From Burkholderiales bacterium (lineage in GTDB: Bacteria; Pseudomonadota; Gammaproteobacteria; Burkholderiales; Burkholderiaceae_C): a stretch of DNA of 62,818 nucleotides. Numbering within the stretch: the first letter of the stretch is position 1; every line of letters begins with the position of its first letter. Position numbers and translations under genes: made by a program. This document shows, in pieces, positions 30,583 to 39,956 of this stretch. Location of the stretch: contig JANXXS010000207.1 in NCBI GenBank assembly GCA_025350505.1, positions 1-62,818 of the forward strand. The letters are read 5' to 3'. The notes beneath the pieces were generated by a model. The model was given only the letters and a program-made list of their open reading frames with translations. It was not told where the DNA came from and did not search any database.

Positions 30583-31344
30583 TCAGCCGCCGGCGGGCGT
30601 CGGCTTGAGCAGTGCCAGCATCGCGCCCTGCGGGTCCGCGAACATCGAGAAGCGGCCGACGTTGGGAATGTCCGACGGCGGCACGACGATGTGCGCGCCC
30701 AGGCCCTTTGCCTTGGCCGTGGCGGCGTCGCAGTCGTCGACCTTGACGTACTGCATCCACATCGCCGGTGTCGATGCGTCCATCGCCTTGCACAGGCCGC
30801 CGCGACGTTGCTCTCCTTGCTTGAGGATGTTGTAGGTGCCCTGCGGCATCGGCATCGCGTCGTGCGTGAAGCCGAAGGTCTTCTCGTAGAAGGCGAGCGC
30901 TGCCTTCTCGTCCTGCGTCGTCAGCTCGTTCCAGAGGAACGCGCCGGCGGTTGCCTGGTCGACGTCGGCCGGGTCGTCCTGGGCACCTTTCCAGAGCGAG
31001 AAGACGGCGCCGGTCGGATCGGCGAGGGTCGCGGCACGGCCCGCGGCGCCGTAGTCCATCGGCGCCATCAGGCTCTTCGCGCCGGCGGCCAGCGCCGCCT
31101 TGTACGACGCGTCGACGTCGGCCACCGACAGGTAAGAGAGCCACATGTTCGGCGCGCCGGCGGGCGCCTTCGAGTAGCCGCCGATGCCGGCGCCGGCATT
31201 GAGGATGACGTGGTACGGATCGTCGCCGCCCATAGGCATCGCTTCGGTATGCCAGCCGAGCATCGGCTCGTAGAAGCTGCGTGCCTTGGCGATGTCGTTG
31301 GAGACATGCTCGAACCAGACGAATTTTCCGGGAAGGTGTGCCAT
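30583..31344 (-). CDS. VOC-family (glyoxalase/bleomycin-resistance fold) protein, two domains
   Basis: 253 aa with two repeated beta-alpha-beta-beta-beta halves. The first begins KFVWFEHVSNDIAKARSFYE, the second GAFLWNELTTQDEKAALAFY, each with matching ends (ADPTGAVFSLWKG and ADPQGAMLALLKP). The layout matches the CFP30/27-kDa antigen type of VOC proteins with unknown substrate. It is 24 bases downstream of the SRPBCC-GST gene and likely belongs to the ArsR-controlled operon. Confidence 0.88.
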   Translation of the reverse strand: MAHLPGKFVWFEHVSNDIAKARSFYEPMLGWHTEAMPMGGDDPYHVILNAGAGIGGYSKAPAGAPNMWLSYLSVADVDASYKAALAAGAKSLMAPMDYGAAGRAATLADPTGAVFSLWKGAQDDPADVDQATAGAFLWNELTTQDEKAALAFYEKTFGFTHDAMPMPQGTYNILKQGEQRRGGLCKAMDASTPAMWMQYVKVDDCDAATAKAKGLGAHIVVPPSDIPNVGRFSMFADPQGAMLALLKPTPAGG

Positions 31345-31368
31345 GAGGGCTCCTGGGTGGGTGAACGT

Positions 31369-32454
31369 TCAGGCGAAGCGCCCGGTCGGTTCGGTGGCGG
31401 AAAAGCTGGGGCGTTGCCGCATCGCTTCGAGCGCGCGCCGCAGGTGGGGGGTGGCGGCCAGCAGCTGCGGGCCTTCGGGCATGCGCGCCAGATAGGCGAG
31501 CACGGGCATGACGAACAGGTCGGCCATCGAGATCGAATCGCCGGCGAGCCAGCTCGACTTCGCATAGCCGGCGTCGAGGATGGCGAGCGTCTTCGGCATC
31601 TCGGCGAGTGCCGCGTCGATCATCGCGCGATCGGGCTGGCCGCCTTCGCCCCGGGGGAAGAAGTACTGGCGGATGCAGCGCGCGACGACGGCGTCGTAGA
31701 CATAGGCGTTGAAGGCGCTCGTCCACTGCTCGCAGCGGGCGCGTTCGGCGATCGAGCCGGGCAGCAGCGCGGGCCCGTCGAAGGACTCGTCGACGTAGCG
31801 GATGATCGCGCTCGTCTCGTAGACGGCGAAGTCGCCGTCGGTCAACGCGGGCAGTCGTCCGAAGGGGTTGACGGCGAGGATGTCGGCGCCATGCGGCCCG
31901 CACTCGAAGAAGGTGTAGGGCACGCCCTTTTCGGCCAGCGCGAGTCGCGCTGTGCGCGTGTAGCTGCTCGGCGGCAGGCCGAACAGCGTCACCGTGGCGG
32001 CGCTGCCGCGCGGATCGAGCAGGCCGCTCAGCTTGTTGAGCGGCCCGTTCCAGCCGCGCGCATGAGCGTCGCGTGCGGCGGCCGCCGCGAAGCCCGAGTG
32101 GCGCATCTCGAGCCAGGTCTCGCCGTCGCGCTCGCTCAGCGTCACCTCGACGAGCGTGGCGGCGCCGCTGCCCATCGGACCTTCCTCCCATTGCCAGGTG
32201 TAGGCAATGCGATCCGGACGGCTCAGCTCGCGGTAGACGCCGCCGACCTTGAACGAGGTGCCGTCGCGCGACTGCATGACCATGCGCCAGGCACCGCCGG
32301 GCCGGGCGTCGACCTCGAGCTCGCTGACGCGCGCGCCGCGCGGGCACTGCCAGACGCGCAACGCCGCCTCGGTGACGAAGGCGTCGTAGACGCGGTCACG
32401 CGGCGCGCGGATGAGGCGCGTCATCGTCAGCTCGAAGGGGGCGCCCTCGTTCAC
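31369..32454 (-). CDS. SRPBCC (AHSA1-like) domain fused to glutathione S-transferase
   Basis: 361 aa. Residues about 10-148 are an AHSA1/START-like SRPBCC domain: LTMTRLIRAPRDRVYDAFV, GGAWRMVMQSRDG, and GWNGPLNKLSGLL at the end. Residues about 155-361 are a GST: VTLFGLPPSSYTRTARLALA, NPFGRLPALTDGDFAVYET and the C-terminal helical domain ending WLAGDSISMADLFVMPVLA. The two parts normally occur as separate proteins. The start overlaps the ArsR stop (ATGA). No internal stop or frameshift, so it is a true in-frame fusion. Confidence 0.9.
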   Translation of the reverse strand: MNEGAPFELTMTRLIRAPRDRVYDAFVTEAALRVWQCPRGARVSELEVDARPGGAWRMVMQSRDGTSFKVGGVYRELSRPDRIAYTWQWEEGPMGSGAATLVEVTLSERDGETWLEMRHSGFAAAAARDAHARGWNGPLNKLSGLLDPRGSAATVTLFGLPPSSYTRTARLALAEKGVPYTFFECGPHGADILAVNPFGRLPALTDGDFAVYETSAIIRYVDESFDGPALLPGSIAERARCEQWTSAFNAYVYDAVVARCIRQYFFPRGEGGQPDRAMIDAALAEMPKTLAILDAGYAKSSWLAGDSISMADLFVMPVLAYLARMPEGPQLLAATPHLRRALEAMRQRPSFSATEPTGRFA

Positions 32455-32849
32455 TTGCGCCCCCTCGCCTTGCGCGCAAGCGACGCCGGCCGTGCGCGCT
32501 TGCGCGCCGTGGGCTTGGGCCGCGGCGCGTCGGGTGCGGGCCGCTGCTCGACGAGCTCGACCAGACGGTCGAGGCTCGCTTCCCAGAAGTGCCGGTATTG
32601 CTCGACCCAGTCGTGCGCCGCCGCTAACCCCTCGCCGCGCAGTCGGCAGACGCGGCGCTGCGCATCGACCTCGCGGGAAATCAGGCCGGCGTTCTCGAGC
32701 ACGCGCAGATGGCGCGAGATCGCCGGGCCCGACACGCGAAACGGCTTGCCGAGCTCGCCGACATGGGTTTCTCCCTGCGCCAGGCGAGCCAGGATGGCGC
32801 GCCGGGTCGGATCGGCGAGGGCGGCGAAGGCGGCGCTGAGATGGTCCAT
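32451..32849 (-). CDS. ArsR-family transcriptional regulator
   Basis: 132 aa from ATG 32849. Winged helix: FAALADPTRRAILARLAQGE, VGELGKPFRVSGPAISRHLR, VLENAGLISREVDAQRR. This is the ArsR subgroup usually paired with SRPBCC proteins; the metal-binding CxCxxC of true arsenic sensors is absent. The C-terminus is a Lys/Arg/Pro-rich tail. First gene of arsR / SRPBCC-GST / VOC, with an inverted repeat just upstream. Confidence 0.92.
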   Translation of the reverse strand: MDHLSAAFAALADPTRRAILARLAQGETHVGELGKPFRVSGPAISRHLRVLENAGLISREVDAQRRVCRLRGEGLAAAHDWVEQYRHFWEASLDRLVELVEQRPAPDAPRPKPTARKRARPASLARKARGRK

Positions 32850-32855
32850 GGCGTA

Positions 32856-32875
32856 ATTTAACGCTTTGGTTAAAT
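32856..32875. promoter_or_regulatory. Inverted repeat, probable ArsR operator
   Basis: ATTTAAC and GTTAAAT flank the spacer GCTTTG, 6 bases upstream of the ArsR start codon. AT-rich and symmetric, as expected for ArsR autoregulation; assignment by position. Confidence 0.65.
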
Positions 32876-32961
32876 GAATGTCAAGCGCGGACGGAAGGCC
32901 CGCATGGCGGCGCGCGCACTGGCACGGGACAATCGCTGGACGACGACTCTGACACCGTGTG

Positions 32962-34575
32962 ATGACGCCTCGAAGACTGCTCGCCCTCGGCCTTGCCCTG
33001 CTCGCTTCGTGCAGCGCGCCTCCTTCGTCGCCCGGGCCGGCGACCGGCGACCGGCGCGGTATCGACGCCATCGACACGCTGGTCGTCATCTATGCCGAGA
33101 ACCGCGCCTTCGATACCTTCTACGGCCTGTTCCCCGGCGCCAACGGCATCCCTGGCCGCAACCCGAGCGCGGTCGGCAGCGGGCTGGCGCAACGCGACTT
33201 CGACGGCAGCGTGCTGGCGGTGCTGCCGCCGGTGTGGGGCGGCCTCACGGCGCCCGGCCAGGCGCCGGTCGTGACGCAGGCGCAGACCGTCGGCCTGCCG
33301 AACAAGCCGTTCCAGATCGACGGTCCCGACGCCTTCGACGGGCGCGGCATCGGCGTGCCGATCTCGGTGACGACGCGCGACCTCGTGCATCGCTTCTACA
33401 ACAACATGATGCAGATCGACGGCGGCCGAAACGACCGCTTCGCCGCCTACTCCGACGCCGGCGCGCTGGCGATGGGCTACTACGACGGCACCGACATGGC
33501 GCTCTGGAAGGTGGCACGCCAGTACACGCTCGCTGACAACTTCTTCATGGGTGCGTTCGGCGGCTCATTTCTCAACCACCAGTACCTGGTGTGCGGCTGC
33601 GCGCCCGAATATCCGGATGCCGATCGCTCGCCGGCGATGGGTCTGATCTCGGAAGTCGATGTCGACGCCGAGGGCCGCCTGCGCCTGACGCCGGCGGCCG
33701 ACGCGACCGGCAGCGCGCTCGCCGGCCCGCCACGCTACAAGCGCGACGGCACGCTCACGCCCAAGGACCCGAGCGGCATGTTTCACGCCGTCAACACGAT
33801 GCAGCCCGCCTATCAGCCGAGCACGCTGCTGCCGGCGCCGAACGGCGACGCGCGCTACGGCGATCCGGCGCAGCCGGGCACGCTGCCGCCGCAGACACTG
33901 ACCACCATCGCCGACCGCCTCGATGGCAAGGGCGTGTCGTGGGCCTGGTACAGCGGCGCTTGGCAGCTCGCCTCGGCAGCGACGCCGGAAACGCGCCCGG
34001 CCATCTTCAGGGGCACAGTGCAGTTCCAGACGCACCATCAGCCCTTCAACTACTACGCGAGCTTCGACCCGGTCCGGCACGGTGCCTATCGCGCCGCCCA
34101 TCTGCGCGATTTCGATCATGCATTCCTCGCCGATGCGGCGGCCGGCCGACTGCCTGCGGTCACCTTCTACAAGCCGCAAGGCAACCTGAACCAGCACGCC
34201 GGTTATGCCAACGTCGCCGACGGCGACGCGCACATCGCCGAGCTGATCGGCAAACTGCAGAAGAGTCCGCAGTGGCCGCACATGCTGATCGTCGTCACCT
34301 ACGACGAGAACGGCGGCTTCTGGGATCACGCGCCGGTGCCGGTCGGCGACCGCTGGGGTCCGGGCACGCGCGTGCCGGCGATCATCGTCTCGCCGCTGGC
34401 GAAGAAGGGCTATGTCGACAAGACGCCCTACGACACGGCGTCGATCCTGCGCTTCGTGACTCGGCGCTGGAAGCTGGAGCCGCTGCCCGGCGTCGAGCTG
34501 CGCGACCGCGAGCTGGTCCGGCACGGCTCGCCGCCGATGGGCGACCTGCGCAACGCGATCGAGACGGCGCGATGA
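32962..34575 (+). CDS. Acid phosphatase/phospholipase C-family lipoprotein (AcpA-like)
   Basis: 537 aa from ATG 32962 (a GTG lies directly before it). Signal peptide with lipobox LLASC. The alkaline-phosphatase-superfamily phosphoesterase signature VVIYAENRAFDTFYGLFPGA, with its metal-binding E-N, opens the mature domain. ADNFFMGAFGGSFLNHQYLV and IVVTYDENGGFWDHAP are further conserved blocks. Expected to release phosphate from phosphoesters at the cell surface or in the periplasm; exact substrate unknown. Its stop overlaps the oligopeptidase start. Confidence 0.88.
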   Translation: MTPRRLLALGLALLASCSAPPSSPGPATGDRRGIDAIDTLVVIYAENRAFDTFYGLFPGANGIPGRNPSAVGSGLAQRDFDGSVLAVLPPVWGGLTAPGQAPVVTQAQTVGLPNKPFQIDGPDAFDGRGIGVPISVTTRDLVHRFYNNMMQIDGGRNDRFAAYSDAGALAMGYYDGTDMALWKVARQYTLADNFFMGAFGGSFLNHQYLVCGCAPEYPDADRSPAMGLISEVDVDAEGRLRLTPAADATGSALAGPPRYKRDGTLTPKDPSGMFHAVNTMQPAYQPSTLLPAPNGDARYGDPAQPGTLPPQTLTTIADRLDGKGVSWAWYSGAWQLASAATPETRPAIFRGTVQFQTHHQPFNYYASFDPVRHGAYRAAHLRDFDHAFLADAAAGRLPAVTFYKPQGNLNQHAGYANVADGDAHIAELIGKLQKSPQWPHMLIVVTYDENGGFWDHAPVPVGDRWGPGTRVPAIIVSPLAKKGYVDKTPYDTASILRFVTRRWKLEPLPGVELRDRELVRHGSPPMGDLRNAIETAR

Positions 34576-36650
34576 ACGCGCCGGCCAACGAGCCGCCGCT
34601 GGCGCCGCGCGAGCCGAAGGACGTCAGCGTTCACGGCGACCGCCGCATCGACGACTGGTTCTGGCTGCGCGACCGCGACGACCCGCGCACGCTCGACTAC
34701 CTGAAGGCCGAGAACGCCTGGGCCGAGGTCTGGTTCGCGCCGCACGCGGCGCTGAAGGAGACGCTTTACCAGGAGATGTTCTCGCGCATCCAGCAGGACG
34801 ACGATTCCGTCCCCTATCGCAAGGACGGCTGGTGGTACTCGAGCCGCACCGTGACCGGCGACCAGTACCCGCGCCACCTTCGGCGCCGCGCCGTCGGCCA
34901 TGACCGCGCCTGGGATCCGGCGGGCCAGGACGAGACCCTGCTCGACCTCAACGAGATGGCGCGGGGCAAGCCCTTTCTTCGCCTCGGCGAGGCGGAGGTG
35001 AGCCTCGACGCGACCCGGCTTGCCTACACCGTCGATTTCAGCGGCGGCCGCGACTACGTGCTGCATCTCAAGGACCTCGCGACGGGCAGCCTCGACGACT
35101 GGTCGATGGCCGAGGTCGACTCGGTCGCCTGGGGCAACGACAGCCGCACGCTCTACTACGTGACCATGGACGAGGCGAAGCGGGCGAATCGCCTGTGGCG
35201 CCATGTCGTCGGCAGCGACGGCGCCAACGCGCTGCTCTACCAAGAGGACGACGAGCTCTTCAGCATCGCCGTCGGCAAGACCCGCGACGAGCGCTTCGTC
35301 GTCGTCCACATCTCCAGCATGGACTCGTCGGAGATCCGCCTGATCGACGCCGAAGCCGGCGGCGATGCCACGCCGATGCTGCGCACGGTGTTCGCGCGGC
35401 GCGACGACATCGAGGTCGACCTCGACCATCGCGACGGGCGTTTCTTCGTCCGCATCAACGATACCGGCCGCAACTTTCGCCTCGTCACGGTCGACGCGGA
35501 CAACGCCGACCTCGCCAGCGCGGTCGAGATCATCGCCGCGCGCGACGACGTGATGCTCGACGACTTCGACCTGTTCCAGCGCCACTTGATCGTCACCGAG
35601 CGCGTCGCCGGCAGCCTCGAGCTGCGCGTGATCGATCTGCTCGAGGGAGGCCAGCACCGCATCGCCTTCGACGAGGTCGCTTGCAACGTGCACACGGGCG
35701 CCAACGCCGAGTTCGAGACGACGTTGCTCCGCTTCGTCTACACCTCGATGACGATGCCGGCCTCGACCTACGACTACGACCTGCTCACGCGCGAGCGCGT
35801 GCTGAAGAAGCGTCAGCCGGTGCCCGGCTACGACCCGTCGCTGTATGCGAGCGACCGGCTGATGGCGGAGGCTGCCGACGGCACCGAGGTGCCGGTCTCG
35901 CTGGTCTGGCGCCGCGACAGAAAGATGCCCGGCTCGCAACCGCTCCTGCTCTACGGCTACGGCAGCTACGGCATTCCGCTCGATCCGGGGTTCTCGCAGA
36001 CGCGCGTGTCGCTGCTCGACCGCGGCGTGATCTTCGCCATCGCCCACATCCGCGGCGGCGGCGACCTCGGCCGCACCTGGTACGAGGCCGGCAAGATGGC
36101 AAAGAAGGAGACGACGTTCACCGACTTCATCGCCTGCGCCGAAGCTTTGATCGCGCGCGGCATGACCTCGCCGCAGATGCTGGCGATCGAGGGAGGCAGC
36201 GCCGGCGGCCTGCTCATGGGCGCGGTCGTCAACCGGCGGCCCGAGCTGTTCAAGGCGGTCGTCGCCGAAGTGCCTTTCGTCGACGTCGTCAACACCATGC
36301 TCGACGAGACGCTGCCGCTTACCGCCGGCGAGTTCATCGAGTGGGGCAACCCGAAGATCGCCGCGCAGTACGCCTGGCTGCGCGCCTACAGCCCCTACGA
36401 CAACCTGAAGCCGGGCGCCTATCCGGCGATGCTGGTGCGCACCGGCCTCAACGACACGCAGGTCGCCTATTGGGAGCCGGCCAAGTACGTGGCCAGGCTG
36501 CGCACGCTGAAGACCGACGCTAATCCGCTGCTTTTCAAGATCAACCTCGAGGTCGGCCACGGCGGCGCCTCGGGCCGCTTCGATTCGCTGCGCGAGATCG
36601 CCGAGGACGACGCCTTCCTGCTCGCGCAGTGGGGTCTGGCGGGACCCTGA
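34572..36650 (+). CDS. ptrB: Oligopeptidase B (S9 prolyl-oligopeptidase family)
   Basis: Cytosolic serine peptidase cutting short peptides after basic residues. 692 aa from ATG 34572, overlapping the previous stop as ATGA. N-terminal propeller start DDWFWLRDRDDPRTLDYLKA. C-terminal alpha/beta-hydrolase domain with LLLYGYGSYGIPLDP, HIRGGGDLGRTWYEAGK, nucleophile motif EGGSAGGLLMG and catalytic His in EVGHGG. EFIEWGNP and NDTQVAYWEPAKYV are typical of oligopeptidase B. Complete and intact. Confidence 0.94.
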   Translation: MNAPANEPPLAPREPKDVSVHGDRRIDDWFWLRDRDDPRTLDYLKAENAWAEVWFAPHAALKETLYQEMFSRIQQDDDSVPYRKDGWWYSSRTVTGDQYPRHLRRRAVGHDRAWDPAGQDETLLDLNEMARGKPFLRLGEAEVSLDATRLAYTVDFSGGRDYVLHLKDLATGSLDDWSMAEVDSVAWGNDSRTLYYVTMDEAKRANRLWRHVVGSDGANALLYQEDDELFSIAVGKTRDERFVVVHISSMDSSEIRLIDAEAGGDATPMLRTVFARRDDIEVDLDHRDGRFFVRINDTGRNFRLVTVDADNADLASAVEIIAARDDVMLDDFDLFQRHLIVTERVAGSLELRVIDLLEGGQHRIAFDEVACNVHTGANAEFETTLLRFVYTSMTMPASTYDYDLLTRERVLKKRQPVPGYDPSLYASDRLMAEAADGTEVPVSLVWRRDRKMPGSQPLLLYGYGSYGIPLDPGFSQTRVSLLDRGVIFAIAHIRGGGDLGRTWYEAGKMAKKETTFTDFIACAEALIARGMTSPQMLAIEGGSAGGLLMGAVVNRRPELFKAVVAEVPFVDVVNTMLDETLPLTAGEFIEWGNPKIAAQYAWLRAYSPYDNLKPGAYPAMLVRTGLNDTQVAYWEPAKYVARLRTLKTDANPLLFKINLEVGHGGASGRFDSLREIAEDDAFLLAQWGLAGP

Positions 36651-36712
36651 GATTCTTCGTTTCGCTCAGAACGACGGCAGTTGTCATCCTGAGCGCGAGC
36701 GATGGATCTCAG
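36647..36712. repeat. Imperfect palindromic dispersed-repeat-like element
   Basis: CTGAGAT at 36647-36653 and ATCTCAG at 36706-36712 bound an imperfect inverted repeat. The arms contain TTCTTCGTTTCGCTCAGAA and TCATCCTGAGCGCGAGCGAT, which resemble each other's reverse complements. It starts in the last codons of ptrB and fills the space before the convergent aroQ. I recall sequences like TCATCCTGAGCG-AGCGAAGGATCT as dispersed repeats in many unrelated bacterial genomes. Confidence 0.6.
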
Positions 36713-36728
36713 GCGTCGCAGGGCGTGT

Positions 36729-37181
36729 TCATGATTTGTCGTCTCCTGGGAGCAGTTTGGCCGCGGCCGCCTGCAGGGCGAGCCGGTAGCCGATGGTGCC
36801 CAGCCCGACGATCACGCCTTCGGCGACGTCGGACAGAAAGGAACGGTGGCGGAAGGCCTCGCGCTTGTGCACGTTACTGATGTGCACCTCGATGAACGGG
36901 ATCGCGACGCCTGTGAGCGCGTCGCGAAGGGCGACGCTGGTGTGCGTCAGCGCGCCGGGGTTGATGACGACGAAGCGCACGCCTTCGTCGCGCGCCGCAT
37001 GGATGCGGTCGACGAGCGCGCCTTCGTGGTTGCTCTGGAAGGCAGTCACCTCGAGGCCGAGCCCGGCCCCTTCGGCGCGGCACATCGCTTCCACGTCGGC
37101 CATCGTCGTCGCGCCGTAGATGGCAGGCTCGCGCGTGCCGAGCAGGTTGAGGTTGGGGCCGTTGAGCAGCAGGACTTTCAT
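36729..37181 (-). CDS. aroQ: Type II 3-dehydroquinate dehydratase
   Basis: Interconverts 3-dehydroquinate and 3-dehydroshikimate. 150 aa from ATG 37181. Canonical motifs are [16 protein letters not shown] (active-site Tyr loop follows), [33 protein letters not shown] and [16 protein letters not shown]. The start overlaps the QuiC-like stop (ATGA), so here it probably serves quinate/shikimate catabolism rather than, or as well as, aromatic biosynthesis. Confidence 0.96.
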   Translation of the reverse strand: MKVLLLNGPNLNLLGTREPAIYGATTMADVEAMCRAEGAGLGLEVTAFQSNHEGALVDRIHAARDEGVRFVVINPGALTHTSVALRDALTGVAIPFIEVHISNVHKREAFRHRSFLSDVAEGVIVGLGTIGYRLALQAAAAKLLPGDDKS

Positions 37182-39118
37182 TTTTTCGTCGACTCCGCGT
37201 TCTGTTCCTGGGCCGCCATCCGCGCCGGTGCGTTGACGGCGCCATAGCCATCGTAGGCCTTGCGCTGCACGACCTCGAAGAAGAAGCGGTCGGCAAAGGC
37301 GTAGGCGTGCAAGAACTCGCCGGTCGGCGACCGGTCGTAGAGGATGTCGAGCGATTGCATCCTGCGCACGGCGGCTTCGCCGAGATCGAGGCGGGCGAGC
37401 AGGTCGTCGTAGTAGTTGGCCGAGATCGGCACGAAGCGCACGCCGTTGCCGCGCAGTCGCTCCATGGTGGCGAAGATGTCGCGCGTGCCGAGGGCGATGT
37501 GCTGCACGCCGCCGCCGGCACGGCCGGTCGCGCTGACCTGCCGCGCGGTGCGCGTGCGTTGGCTGAGCGAGACGTTGAGGACGAGGCGGACGCTTCGCGT
37601 GGCGTTGGCAACGCCGCTCGAGCGGATCAGGCCGAACGGGTCGGCGAGCTCGAGGCTTTCGCCGCGTTGCAATCCGAGCACCGCCTTGGCAAACAGGATC
37701 CAGGTGTCGAACTGATCCTGCGCCAGGCCGAGCGCGATGTGGTCGATGCCGACGAGGCCGGCGTCCGGCGCGGGCGTGCTGCCGGGCGTGGCGACGAAAT
37801 CGGCATCGAGCATCGCGCCACCGGCCGAGGGCACGAAGTGAACGATCGTGCCGCCCGGCGCGACGATCGCCGGCAGCTGCAACTCGTGCGCGCCGCGCGG
37901 GCTTTCGTGCCGCGCCGAGAGCAGCGCGGCAGCGCGGCTCGCCGCCTGCAGCGGTTCTGCGGTGGCGAGACCGATCGCGCATACCGACGGCCCTTGCGCA
38001 TCGAAGCGGGCGCGCGCCGGCGACGCCGGCTCGGCGTTGACGGCGAGCTGGATATCGCCCTGCCGGTACCGCGTGACCGTCTTGGTTCGATGCCTGCCCG
38101 CGCGGGCGAAGCCGAGCTGCCCGAGCAGGGTGCCGAGAGCTTCGGCGTTGTCGTCGTCGACGCCGAACTCGAGGAACGAGAAGCCTTCGAGCGCCGGCCC
38201 GCGCGGCGGGTCGAACAGCTCGATCCGCTGCAGCGTGTGCGCCGCGGCGTCGCGTGACGGGCTTGCGACGGCGGTGTCGCGTTCGCGTTCGCGTTCGAGC
38301 CGGGCGCGAACCTGGCTCTCGAGAAGGAGTAGCGAGCGCATCGCGTCGAGGGCGGTGCGCCGGTTCGGCGTCTCGCGGAACTGGTCGTTGAAGATCTCCA
38401 GCGAGAGCGGGCCGGCGTAGCCCGCCAGCAGCACCTGGAGGAAGAAGTTCTCGAGGTCGAACTGGCCCTGGCCGGGAAAGTTGCGGTGATGCCGCGCCCA
38501 CTGCAGCACGTCCATCGCCAGCAGCGGCGCGTCGGCCATCTGCAGGAAGAAGATGCGCTCGCCGCGGATGGCGGCGATGCCGGCAGGATTGTCCCGCAGC
38601 GAGAGCGTGTGAAAGCTGTCGAGGATGAGGCCGAGGTGCGGATGATCGGCCTGCTCGACGATCTTCCAGGCCTGGCCGTAGAGGCGAACGCAGCGGCCCC
38701 AGGCCAGCGCCTCGTAGCCGATGCGGAGGTTTCGCCTGGCCGCACGCTCGGCCAGGGCGTGCAGCTGCGCCGCCGAGCGCGCCGCGTCGTCGAGCGCCAG
38801 CGGCGAGGTGTTCGAGCAGACCAGCATGAGCGGCGCGCCAAGCGCTTCCATCAGATCGAACTTGCGCTCGGCGCGGTCGAGGCTCTTCTGAAAGGCGTCG
38901 TCGGGCATGCCTTCGAAGTCGCGGAAGGGCTGGAACAGGTCGATGCCGAGGCCCAGGTCTTCAGTCATCGCGCGCAGCTCGCTGGCGCTGCCGTTGAAGG
39001 CGATGAAGTCGTTCTCGAACAGCTCGATGGCGTCGAAGCGGGCGACGGCGATCGCTTCGAGCTTCTGGCGCAGGGTGCCGCTCATCGATACGGTGGCGAT
39101 CGACCGGCGCATCGCCAT
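37178..39118 (-). CDS. quiC: 3-dehydroshikimate dehydratase fused to HPPD-like domain (QuiC-like)
   Basis: 646 aa. The N-terminal TIM barrel (xylose-isomerase-like, about 1-280) carries metal-ligand segments [23 protein letters not shown] and [10 protein letters not shown], as in dehydroshikimate dehydratases that make protocatechuate. The C-terminal half is VOC/4-hydroxyphenylpyruvate dioxygenase-like: [25 protein letters not shown] and [19 protein letters not shown]. This is the architecture of the Pseudomonas QuiC1 type. It lies between shikimate dehydrogenase (4 bases) and aroQ (overlap). Confidence 0.9.
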   Translation of the reverse strand: MAMRRSIATVSMSGTLRQKLEAIAVARFDAIELFENDFIAFNGSASELRAMTEDLGLGIDLFQPFRDFEGMPDDAFQKSLDRAERKFDLMEALGAPLMLVCSNTSPLALDDAARSAAQLHALAERAARRNLRIGYEALAWGRCVRLYGQAWKIVEQADHPHLGLILDSFHTLSLRDNPAGIAAIRGERIFFLQMADAPLLAMDVLQWARHHRNFPGQGQFDLENFFLQVLLAGYAGPLSLEIFNDQFRETPNRRTALDAMRSLLLLESQVRARLERERERDTAVASPSRDAAAHTLQRIELFDPPRGPALEGFSFLEFGVDDDNAEALGTLLGQLGFARAGRHRTKTVTRYRQGDIQLAVNAEPASPARARFDAQGPSVCAIGLATAEPLQAASRAAALLSARHESPRGAHELQLPAIVAPGGTIVHFVPSAGGAMLDADFVATPGSTPAPDAGLVGIDHIALGLAQDQFDTWILFAKAVLGLQRGESLELADPFGLIRSSGVANATRSVRLVLNVSLSQRTRTARQVSATGRAGGGVQHIALGTRDIFATMERLRGNGVRFVPISANYYDDLLARLDLGEAAVRRMQSLDILYDRSPTGEFLHAYAFADRFFFEVVQRKAYDGYGAVNAPARMAAQEQNAESTKK

Positions 39119-39122
39119 CGAC

Positions 39123-39956
39123 TCAATAGTGGAGCCGCGCGACCGAACGCAACTCTTCCGCCGTCGCCGTGCCGAAGCCGAAGAACTCGAGGTAGGCCGG
39201 GATCATCTCGAACAGCATGTCGGAGCCGACCTGCACCTCCAGGCCGCGCGCCAGCGCCGCGCGTAGCAACGGCGTGTGCTCGTTCTTCATCACGACCTCG
39301 CCGACCAGCGCCCCTGCGTCGATGCGCTCGACGGCGAAGGGCAAGTCGTCGCCCTCCTTCATGCCGAGCGGCGTGGCGTTGACGACGATGTCGTGGCCCG
39401 CCGGATCCTGGGAGCGGGTGCCGACCGCAAGCTCCGGATAGTGCTCCAGCAGGCGGTTGCGCAGGCCGTCGGCCGATGCGGTGTGGGCGTCGAAGAGGCT
39501 GATCGCCGCGGCCCCAGCCGCCGCGAGCGAGGCTGCGATCGCCGAGCCGACGCCGCCGCAACCGGGGACGAAGACGCGGCTGCCGGCGATGCGCCGGCCC
39601 TTGCGCTCGACACCGCGGACGAAGCCGGCGCCGTCGAACTGGTCGCCGAGCCAGCTGCTGTCGGGCCGCTTCAGCAAGGCGTTGCAGGCGCCGGCGATGC
39701 GCGCCGTCGGCGTCGCCTGGTCGACGAGCGCGAGCGTCGTTACCTTGTGCGGCATGGTCACGAGCGCGCCGCGCAGGTTGGTCAGCGTCGTCAGCGCCGC
39801 GAGGGTTGCCGGATAGTCCTCGCTCTTCACGCCCATCGGCACAACGACGGCGTCGACGCCACGTCGCTCGAACCAAGGGTTGTAGATCATGGGTGCCTTG
39901 AACGCCTCGGTCGGGTAGCCGAGATGGGCGATCAGGGTCGTCTTGCCGGTGATCAT
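39123..39956 (-). CDS. Shikimate/quinate dehydrogenase family protein
   Basis: 277 aa. Reads HLGYPTEAFKAPMIYNPWFE, a substrate-binding N-lobe in which the usual SxS of AroE is changed. Then NLRGALVTMPHKVTTLALVD with the catalytic Lys, ACNALLKRPDSSWLGDQFDG, and the Rossmann FVPGCGGVGSAIAASLAAAG. The divergent substrate loop and the operon with QuiC and AroQ favour a catabolic shikimate or quinate dehydrogenase rather than biosynthetic AroE. The start codon immediately abuts a TetR gene fragment on the other strand, leaving no normal promoter region. Confidence 0.88.
   Translation of the reverse strand: MITGKTTLIAHLGYPTEAFKAPMIYNPWFERRGVDAVVVPMGVKSEDYPATLAALTTLTNLRGALVTMPHKVTTLALVDQATPTARIAGACNALLKRPDSSWLGDQFDGAGFVRGVERKGRRIAGSRVFVPGCGGVGSAIAASLAAAGAAAISLFDAHTASADGLRNRLLEHYPELAVGTRSQDPAGHDIVVNATPLGMKEGDDLPFAVERIDAGALVGEVVMKNEHTPLLRAALARGLEVQVGSDMLFEMIPAYLEFFGFGTATAEELRSVARLHY

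Noticed and set aside
28676-32347. 1223-aa minus-strand ORF
   Set aside because: Only its last 267 codons are a real permease (GTG 29479); the remainder lies out of frame over the binding protein, VOC and SRPBCC-GST genes.
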